Origin: Marinilabiliaceae bacterium
GTDB lineage: Bacteria > Bacteroidota > Bacteroidia > Bacteroidales > Marinilabiliaceae
Reading direction: 5' to 3'
Assembly (NCBI GenBank): GCA_027010905.1
Contig: JALVBA010000351.1
Span: forward strand, 1-5,171
DNA: 5,171 nucleotides
Each line of letters starts with the position of its first letter. Position 1 is the first letter of the stretch. Positions 1 to 5,171 of the stretch are shown here, one piece after another. A program made the translations under genes and the position numbers. The notes beneath the pieces were generated by a model, which saw only the letters and a program-made list of their open reading frames with translations, ran no database searches and was not told where the DNA came from.

Positions 1-13
1 ATTGTATCGTGTT

Positions 14-2161
14 ATGCGTAAAACATTTATTCTTTTTGCACTTGCTCTATCTACTCTTTCCGCTAATAGTTTGATAGCACAAAAGCAGTTAACTCTTGAA
101 GATGTGATATCTGGTGGCCGCAGTTTCCACAACTATCTGCCCAAACGATATAAAGTAGATTTCAGGGCGAAATCCGATCAGCTTGTATATACCCGCAATG
201 ATGTGATGTACGTTAAGGAGGCCGGAAAGAAGAGAGAGGAGCTGCTTATTGCGTTGAAAGATTTGAATAGTAAGATTGAGGAGGTCGGCGCCGGAAAATT
301 GAACTGCTGGCCTAAAATAGACTGGATATCAGAAGATGAAATTTGGTTTAAATTGGGCAGCAAATATATTAAATATAACATCAAAACTACTGAAGTTAGT
401 GTTTTGGCTGAAATAGGTGACAAAGGAGCAAATGCAGATTTCTGCCCTGCTAACTACCGGGTTGCCTATACCAGAGAACATAGCCTCTACATATCGTCAG
501 ATGAGAAAGAGGTGGTAATTGCCACCGCATTAGAAGATGGAATAACCTATGGGCAAACAGTTCACAGGAATGAGTTTGGAATTAACAAAGGAACATTTTG
601 GTCGCCTAAGGGAAACTATTTGGCATTTTACCGGAAAGACGAATCAATGGTTGCAGACTATCCATTAGTGAATATTGAAACCAGAATAGCATCTGTTAAG
701 AATATTAAATATCCAATGGCCGGTATGACCAGTGAGGAGGTGGCTGTATGTATCTATAGTATTAGTAGTGGTGATACAATCCATTTGAAAACAGCATCAC
801 CGGTAAACCGCTATTTTACCAATCTTGCCTGGACTCCGGATGAAAAATATATTTTGGTAGCCGAGCTTAACCGTGGGCAAAATCATATGCAGTTAAACAA
901 GTACGATGTATCTACCGGGCAGAAGGTCTCAACACTTTTTGAGGAGAGAGATGAGCAGTGGGTTGAGCCGCTTCATCCTGCACTATTTATTCCGGGTTCT
1001 GACGATAAGTTTATTTGGCACAGTATGCGTAATGGTCGCACCAGTCTCTATCTGTACAGTATTAATGGAGAACTTTTAAAGCAACTCACAGATAACGACA
1101 TTGAAGTTACCGGAATTTTAGGTTTTGACAAGAAGGCAAAGAGTCTGTTCTTCTCCGGTACTCCCGGAGATGCAATGAACAACTATGCCTACACCGTTTC
1201 CTTATCGGGAGCTAAAGTGGAGCAGATAACTACTATTGAGGGTAGTCACTACGCAAAGGTTAGTGGTAGCGGAAAGTATATTCTCGATTTTTATTCATCT
1301 CTAAATGTTCCTTACAAAGTTAATCTGCTGGATGTTTCAGGGAAGGTTAAGGAGCAGCTGTTCACAGCAGACAACCCTTACGAGGGCCTTGATGTGGGGA
1401 AAATAAAGCTGTTAAAAGTTAAAGCGGCTGACGGAAAAACAGACCTTAATGCTCGCATGGTTTTACCGGTCAATTTTGATTCGTCAAAAAAGTATCCGGT
1501 GATTGTTTATGTGTATGGAGGTCCTCATGCTCAGCTGGTGAAGAATCGTTGGTTCGGTGGTGCTTCGGGGTGGCAGCTCTATATGGCTCAAAAGGGGTAC
1601 ATTGCTTTTACGCTAGATAACAGGGGTTCGCAGTATAGGGGTACAGAGTTTGAGCAGATTATTCACAGGCAGCTAGGAAAGGTTGAAGTGGCTGACCAGA
1701 TGAAAGGGGTAGATTATCTTAAAACTCTTTCGTATGTCGACACAGCACGTATTGGAGTTCACGGATGGAGCTACGGCGGATTTATGACTGTCTCACTAAT
1801 GTTACAACACCCTGATGTGTTTAAGGTTGGTGTTGCAGGTGGCCCGGTTATCGATTGGAAATATTATGAGGTAATGTATGGTGAGCGCTACATGGACAGG
1901 CCACAGGAGAATCCGGAGGGTTACGAAGCAGCCAACCTTACAAAACAGGTGAAAGAACTCAAAGGGCGGTTGATGATTATCCACGATGCAATAGACCCTG
2001 TTGTTGTTTGGCAGCATAGTCTCTCTTTTGTGAGGTCTTGTGTTGAGAATGAGGTGCAGCTTGACTATTTTGTCTATCCGCGTCATGAGCATAACGTAAG
2101 AGGTCACGATCGTGTTCACCTAATGACAAAAGTAACACGTTATTTCGATGATTTTTTGTGA
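14..2161 (+). CDS. ptpA: Prolyl tripeptidyl peptidase (S9 family serine protease, PtpA-like)
   Basis: A secreted or periplasmic serine exopeptidase that should release tripeptides from peptides with proline at the third position, in the digestion of peptides for nutrition. From ATG 14 the protein has 715 residues; P. gingivalis PtpA has 732. Residues 1-22 form a signal peptide (MRK, a hydrophobic stretch, cleavage near LIA/Q). The beta-propeller spans roughly residues 40-440 and the alpha/beta-hydrolase domain 450-715. Visible residues are the nucleophile Ser586 in GWSYGG, Asp661 in HDAIDPVV, His693 in HEHNVRG, and the probable oxyanion Tyr501 in VYGGP. As I recall PtpA, these match Ser603, Asp678 and His710 at a constant offset of 17. 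Glu187 (VHRNEFGI) and Glu619 (YYEVMYGE) match PtpA Glu205 and Glu636, which hold the substrate amino terminus. This set favours PtpA over ordinary DPP IV. An in-frame TTG at 2 would add four residues, and no in-frame stop precedes it, so a start outside the window is possible; ATG 14 is preferred because it sits directly before the signal peptide. No Shine-Dalgarno is visible. Confidence 0.93.
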   Translation: MRKTFILFALALSTLSANSLIAQKQLTLEDVISGGRSFHNYLPKRYKVDFRAKSDQLVYTRNDVMYVKEAGKKREELLIALKDLNSKIEEVGAGKLNCWPKIDWISEDEIWFKLGSKYIKYNIKTTEVSVLAEIGDKGANADFCPANYRVAYTREHSLYISSDEKEVVIATALEDGITYGQTVHRNEFGINKGTFWSPKGNYLAFYRKDESMVADYPLVNIETRIASVKNIKYPMAGMTSEEVAVCIYSISSGDTIHLKTASPVNRYFTNLAWTPDEKYILVAELNRGQNHMQLNKYDVSTGQKVSTLFEERDEQWVEPLHPALFIPGSDDKFIWHSMRNGRTSLYLYSINGELLKQLTDNDIEVTGILGFDKKAKSLFFSGTPGDAMNNYAYTVSLSGAKVEQITTIEGSHYAKVSGSGKYILDFYSSLNVPYKVNLLDVSGKVKEQLFTADNPYEGLDVGKIKLLKVKAADGKTDLNARMVLPVNFDSSKKYPVIVYVYGGPHAQLVKNRWFGGASGWQLYMAQKGYIAFTLDNRGSQYRGTEFEQIIHRQLGKVEVADQMKGVDYLKTLSYVDTARIGVHGWSYGGFMTVSLMLQHPDVFKVGVAGGPVIDWKYYEVMYGERYMDRPQENPEGYEAANLTKQVKELKGRLMIIHDAIDPVVVWQHSLSFVRSCVENEVQLDYFVYPRHEHNVRGHDRVHLMTKVTRYFDDFL

Positions 2162-2173
2162 GAAACTAGAGTG

Positions 2174-4120
2174 TCAATAAAATGTAGGTTTAAACGGAAT
2201 CTTAGGGTAGAAGTCTTTAAAATCACCGATTGTTTCACCTCTCATGTCAATACTGTAGGGTGTGATATCGGGTGGCAGATTTGGCATATAGGCAAACCGC
2301 AACTGAATTGTTTTAAAAACCAGATTGTCATTTCTGATTCTTAGGCCTCCACCAAAAGTGACGTATGCCCGATTGTTGAAGATCATTGATTTTCCATTAC
2401 CGATAAATCCTACATCAACAAAAGAGAAGAACGCAAACTGAAAACCCCAGAATCGCCTCTTCTTGAAATAGACATTTTCTGTTTTTATCACAAATTTCTC
2501 TTTACCCCTCAGTAGCGTACTATACAGCCCGGTTATTCCTTGTTTCGACTCCTTCATGTATGAATATTCAAAGGGTAGTCTGTTGAAACCCTTTAGGTAA
2601 GTGAAGCTAACAAAGCTTCTAATCTTGCAACATCCAGCTTGCATCAATCTGCTAATGAATGTCCCTGTTAAACGTATCGTTCCCTGATCGAGCTCTCCCT
2701 TGTTAAGAAATGTTGTGGCATCAACATCTAAAGCTAGATACCCGATATTTGGTACTATGGTCTTTCCTAGGCTAAACCTTAGTCCCATGTAGGGTCTTCT
2801 TTCAATCGTATTGTTGTTGAAACCTCCGGTTAACGATAGCATAAAACCAAAAGGGACATCCTCTGTTCGGCCGAAAGAGTAGATTAAGTTGTTTTTAAAG
2901 TAGTTTCTCTTGGCTAGTGTTAAGGATGCAAAATAGTAGTGATTATTTTCGAAGAAAGGATAAATCTTTAGTGAATCTTCTATGTTGAAAAACTTGCTGT
3001 TAATATTTTGAATTGCAATATAAAGATTAGACTTGTCGAAATTGTTATTTGAGGATATTTTAAAAGCGTGGCCAATCCACAAGTCTGAGATTAGATAGTC
3101 AAGAGGCATATTCAGAAATATCTGTCCTGAGCCGGAGATACCGTAATTCTTAAATGAGCGGTTCACTCTCAATCCTCCTGCATTTTTTGTTTCAGATCGG
3201 TAAAAACTTCTGTCTGCATTCACATATCTCTCTTTTCTTATATTCTTATTTGTGTAGAGTGAGTTGATGTTTATAAGTGAGCCATACACATTCTTAACAA
3301 TTATTCCTGTCGAGAATCCATGCTCAGGATCATCCTTAGGCGTGAAGGTATACGACTGAGAATATCCTACCCCTTGACCAAAAAGATTTAAACTGTACAG
3401 CTTTACTTGTGGATAGATGTGAGTAAGTTCGGCATCAAAAGCGTGAGGAAACTGGTCTTTTGAAATTACCAGAATATCTACCTTGTTTGTATCGGCTTCA
3501 TTAATCCGAACCAATATCTTTGCATCAGATATATAGCCAAGCTGTCTGAGCAGACGTTCACTCTCGTCAATCTTACTCTTGGTTACCAGCTCCCCCTCTT
3601 TTAATGATATGTTGTTACTTAGTATTATTGTAGAGGTAGGTATTCGAGTGTTGTTGCCCACCCTAGTAAGCCATGTATCAGCAGTTCGCGTAGTGTCTTT
3701 CACTGACGAACCAAAAGGAGGAAGTCTTTTAAACCTGATGTTATTAATGCGTTTGTCCTTTATCTTATCAAAATCTTTTGAGTAATCAATATCCTTACTT
3801 TTTGATGGTTTGTGCTCATTTATCAAAAGGTCATACAACCACCTGTTAATTTGCCGCTTCGATGCCGACTTGTGGAAAAATTCAACGATAGGGTCTTTTT
3901 TCTCCATATAACTGGTATCTGCCTTGCTTTTGTGTGGGTGTATAGGAATATATGTAATTGTTGTATCTTTCTGCTTAATAATAATTGTGTCGGATACAGA
4001 AAGTACACGGTTTTTTAAAGATAATGCAGCTTCTGCTACTGATGAAACAGAAAAAAAAATTAACAGAAATATTATAAGCCTTTCTTTTGCAGCATGGTAG
4101 TATGAAAGGCTCTTTTTCAA
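2174..4120 (-). CDS. Outer-membrane beta-barrel protein with POTRA-like domain (BamA/Omp85-related)
   Basis: A 648-residue exported protein, probably inserted in the outer membrane; its substrate is unknown. Residues 1-31 are a signal peptide with a long basic start, a hydrophobic core (IIFLLIFFSV) and a likely cleavage at AEA/AL. Residues 32-120 are polar and low in similarity to anything I know. A POTRA-like domain lies at about 124-222, marked by the pattern LKEGELVTKSKIDESERLL followed by RQLGYISDAKILV. From about 235 onward, alternating amphipathic strands rich in Tyr, Phe, Asn and Gly suggest a barrel. Near its end are GITGL (528-532), where Omp85 proteins carry a VRGF-type motif, then FAFFSFVDVGFIG and LRIRNDNLVF. 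The last ~35 residues (from PNLPPDITPYS) are a tail after the barrel, ending in Tyr. The only usable start is TTG at 4120: no ATG or GTG lies between it and the upstream in-frame stop, and the next in-frame ATG (residue 72) would remove the signal peptide. It is the last gene of a likely three-gene operon. One POTRA instead of five argues against it being BamA itself; a role as a relative in assembly or secretion is inference. Confidence 0.8.
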   Translation of the reverse strand: MKKSLSYYHAAKERLIIFLLIFFSVSSVAEAALSLKNRVLSVSDTIIIKQKDTTITYIPIHPHKSKADTSYMEKKDPIVEFFHKSASKRQINRWLYDLLINEHKPSKSKDIDYSKDFDKIKDKRINNIRFKRLPPFGSSVKDTTRTADTWLTRVGNNTRIPTSTIILSNNISLKEGELVTKSKIDESERLLRQLGYISDAKILVRINEADTNKVDILVISKDQFPHAFDAELTHIYPQVKLYSLNLFGQGVGYSQSYTFTPKDDPEHGFSTGIIVKNVYGSLININSLYTNKNIRKERYVNADRSFYRSETKNAGGLRVNRSFKNYGISGSGQIFLNMPLDYLISDLWIGHAFKISSNNNFDKSNLYIAIQNINSKFFNIEDSLKIYPFFENNHYYFASLTLAKRNYFKNNLIYSFGRTEDVPFGFMLSLTGGFNNNTIERRPYMGLRFSLGKTIVPNIGYLALDVDATTFLNKGELDQGTIRLTGTFISRLMQAGCCKIRSFVSFTYLKGFNRLPFEYSYMKESKQGITGLYSTLLRGKEKFVIKTENVYFKKRRFWGFQFAFFSFVDVGFIGNGKSMIFNNRAYVTFGGGLRIRNDNLVFKTIQLRFAYMPNLPPDITPYSIDMRGETIGDFKDFYPKIPFKPTFY

Positions 4121-4125
4121 TTTGC

Positions 4126-4156
4126 TATATTTAAGTTTATAATAAACTTAAATATA
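4126..4156. repeat. 31-bp perfect palindrome at the PepSY/barrel gene junction
   Basis: Fifteen bases on each side (4126-4140 and 4142-4156) pair perfectly around the single base 4141; only one pair (4135/4147) is G-C. As RNA it would form a hairpin with about 14 pairs and a 3-base loop. It contains the stop codon of the PepSY gene (4148-4150) and its last two codons, and ends five bases before the TTG start of the barrel gene. No run of U follows it in the - direction, so it does not look like a standard intrinsic terminator. It could be a site for RNA processing, a structure that controls translation of the downstream gene, or an AT-rich operator. Confidence 0.75.
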
Positions 4157-4702
4157 CATAAAAAGAAGAATTAATGGTACAATTATCCCGGCAATTGTTA
4201 ACCAGGCACCTCTACGTTTTATTCCATTCTTACCTTTAAGTATAAACAGACCTGATATTCCCAATATAATTAAGGCAACACTAAATATATCAGAGAACCA
4301 TTTCCAGGCAGTGCCGGGGTTGTAGTGTAAAAAATTTACTTCATAAAATACCGGTCTTTTACTTAGCTTCTCATAAAATGTTTTACCTGTATTGAGGTTT
4401 ATATCAACAGTTCCACCTTCTTTCAGAAATATTTTAAGTTCACTATCAGTTGGAAAATAGTGTTTCCGATAGTTATCCTCTTCGCCTATTTGTTGTAATA
4501 TTTGATTTGCTGCTTCTTTTTCATTGGTATTAATAGAGGCCGGGACTTCAATTGTTATTGTTTTACTGGTAATAGTGTAGTTTGGATTCCAGTCGCTACG
4601 GTGGTTTAGTGCAATACCGGAAAGGGCATAAATAATTGTCATGCCCGTAAAAAAATACCCAAGGTCACGATGGGTAGCACGGTTTATCTTGCGAAGTTTC
4701 AT
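4148..4702 (-). CDS. PepSY-associated transmembrane helix protein
   Basis: A 184-residue inner-membrane protein. Helix 1 covers about residues 14-33 (LGYFFTGMTIIYALSGIALN), helix 2 about 136-155 (FSDIFSVALIILGISGLFIL) and helix 3 about 167-184. Between helices 1 and 2 is a soluble domain of about 100 residues, probably periplasmic, with the mixed strand pattern of PepSY domains, including the turn GGTVDINLNTGK (96-107). The opening pattern THRDLGYFF and ALNHRSDWNP is typical of the small PepSY-associated proteins of Bacteroidota. His11 and His34 bracket helix 1 and His126 (FLHYNPG) precedes helix 2. In larger PepSY_TM proteins, some of which are siderophore or iron reductases, membrane histidines can bind haem; whether these three do so is inference. 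The ATG at 4702 is the natural start. It lies 56 bp after the OB-fold gene and 27 bp before the barrel gene, all on the same strand, which suggests an operon. The biochemical function is unknown. Confidence 0.85.
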   Translation of the reverse strand: MKLRKINRATHRDLGYFFTGMTIIYALSGIALNHRSDWNPNYTITSKTITIEVPASINTNEKEAANQILQQIGEEDNYRKHYFPTDSELKIFLKEGGTVDINLNTGKTFYEKLSKRPVFYEVNFLHYNPGTAWKWFSDIFSVALIILGISGLFILKGKNGIKRRGAWLTIAGIIVPLILLFMYI

Positions 4703-4758
4703 CTATTGAAATGCTTAAATGATTTATTAAAAAAACAAATCACCGAATCAACACAACC

Positions 4759-5171
4759 TTACTCTTCAACTACACTAAACTTATCACAAACCATTTCGTA
4801 CTTTTTGATGTTTGTTTCTGCTGCACAGCCTCCGTTTGTTGAATCTTTTGAAGTGGTTTCGTCTGCATGATTCTCGTGTTCGCCTTCTTCTTTATGGTCT
4901 CCATGCTTTTCACCAACTCCTTCCATAAGTCTAATCTTGACGGTTGCAATTACCGTTTCTCCTTCTAATGTTTGCTCAAACAGGGTAATGTCTTTTCCGG
5001 CAATTACTTTTACTGGACTGTCTTTATCTGTTCCTACCAAAAACATCTTTTTACCACTATGCTTGCAAGTGTGAACAACAAGTCCTTGAATATTAACTGT
5101 TTTTCCAAGATACTTTTCGGGCGAGGCAAGTATTGAGTCTACTAAAACAATATCAATATTCTCCTTAGATG
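4759..5171 (-). CDS. OB-fold-like envelope protein with Cys/His motif and His-rich insert, 5' end missing
   Basis: The reading frame is open from the stop at 4759-4761 to the right edge of the window, giving 136 visible residues; the N-terminus, and any signal peptide, lies outside. The ATG at 5046 is internal, because the residues upstream of it belong to the same fold. Residues 11-81 look like a small OB-fold of the tRNA_anti-like type: DSILASPEKYLGKTVNIQG begins it, a strand carries VVHTCKHSGKKMFLVG (His33, Cys35, His37), and ITLFEQTLEGETVIATVKI follows. Residues 87-104 are a His/Glu/Asp-rich insert with four histidines (KHGDHKEEGEHENH), and the end holds Cys115 (GGCAAE) and Cys128. Similar short Bacteroidota proteins with a V-H-x-C-K-H-x-G-K pattern are known to me only as uncharacterised. 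The cluster of possible metal ligands suggests binding of a transition metal or haem, which is inference. It is the first visible gene of a run continuing into the PepSY and barrel genes. The fold call is moderately sure; the function is not. Confidence 0.7.
   Translation of the reverse strand, partial: SKENIDIVLVDSILASPEKYLGKTVNIQGLVVHTCKHSGKKMFLVGTDKDSPVKVIAGKDITLFEQTLEGETVIATVKIRLMEGVGEKHGDHKEEGEHENHADETTSKDSTNGGCAAETNIKKYEMVCDKFSVVEE

Noticed and set aside
2..13. TTG at position 2 as the start of the peptidase
   Set aside because: It would place YRV before the ATG-initiated signal peptide without any support; ATG 14 gives a normal signal peptide, though an upstream start cannot be excluded at the window edge.
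178..423. 81-codon open frame on the - strand within the peptidase gene
   Set aside because: It is antisense to the propeller region and its product is a low-complexity Ser/Leu-rich sequence typical of a reverse-strand shadow.
1802..2119. Open reading frame on the - strand inside the peptidase gene
   Set aside because: It runs opposite the most conserved part of the peptidase catalytic domain and its product has no recognisable domain.
3579..4018. Short open frames on both strands within the first part of the barrel gene
   Set aside because: They overlap the POTRA and signal-peptide-proximal coding region, are under 70 codons and show no domain, signal peptide or start-site support.
4126..4156. 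Palindrome as an intrinsic terminator
   Set aside because: It is almost all A-T pairs and is followed in the direction of transcription by GCAAATTG, not by a run of U.
4130..4160. Bacteroidota-type promoter (TAnnTTTG) before the barrel gene
   Set aside because: TAAGTTTA on the - strand matches only in part and no TTTG-type -33 element lies at the right distance; the match is also part of the palindrome.
4703..4758. Promoter or hairpin between the OB-fold and PepSY genes
   Set aside because: On the - strand a GTGATTTG segment matches the -7 consensus poorly, and the TGATTT/AAATCA pairing is only six bases with a long loop.
5044..5046. ATG at 5046 as the start of the OB-fold protein
   Set aside because: The same frame stays open for 41 more codons to the window edge and those residues hold the first strand and the HxCxH motif, so the gene begins outside the window.

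Overview
The window comes from a member of the Bacteroidota, most likely the order Bacteroidales. The evidence is a prolyl tripeptidyl peptidase very close in plan to PtpA of Porphyromonas gingivalis, an outer-membrane POTRA/beta-barrel protein of a type common in this phylum, a small PepSY-associated membrane protein of a Bacteroidota type, an AT-rich base composition, and no clear Shine-Dalgarno sequences before the genes. All family names come from reading motifs in the sequence; no database search was run.

Layout. The left 2.16 kb (+ strand) holds one essentially complete gene for a secreted or periplasmic S9-family prolyl tripeptidyl peptidase, with its signal peptide, catalytic triad and amino-terminus-binding glutamates intact. 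It faces the rest of the window, which is all on the - strand. Read in the direction of transcription (right to left), that part holds: a small OB-fold-like protein with a Cys/His motif and a His/Glu/Asp-rich insert (its 5' end lies beyond the right edge); 56 bp further on, a three-helix PepSY-associated membrane protein; and 27 bp further on, a 648-residue outer-membrane protein with one visible POTRA-like domain and a C-terminal beta-barrel. The barrel gene and the peptidase gene converge with only 12 bp between their stop codons.

How the genes may work together. The three - strand genes have the spacing of an operon. The OB-fold protein with its metal-ligand-rich insert and the PepSY membrane protein with histidines near its helices fit an envelope module for handling a metal or haem. 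This is inference from residue composition and gene order. The barrel gene may simply be co-transcribed. A perfect 31-bp palindrome covers the stop codon of the PepSY gene and ends just before the apparent TTG start of the barrel gene, so it may set the ratio of expression between the two. The peptidase is an independent unit. There is no RNA gene, insertion sequence, CRISPR array or stretch longer than 60 bases without a gene. No clearly new defence or mobile system is visible; the least explained part is the OB-fold/PepSY pair.
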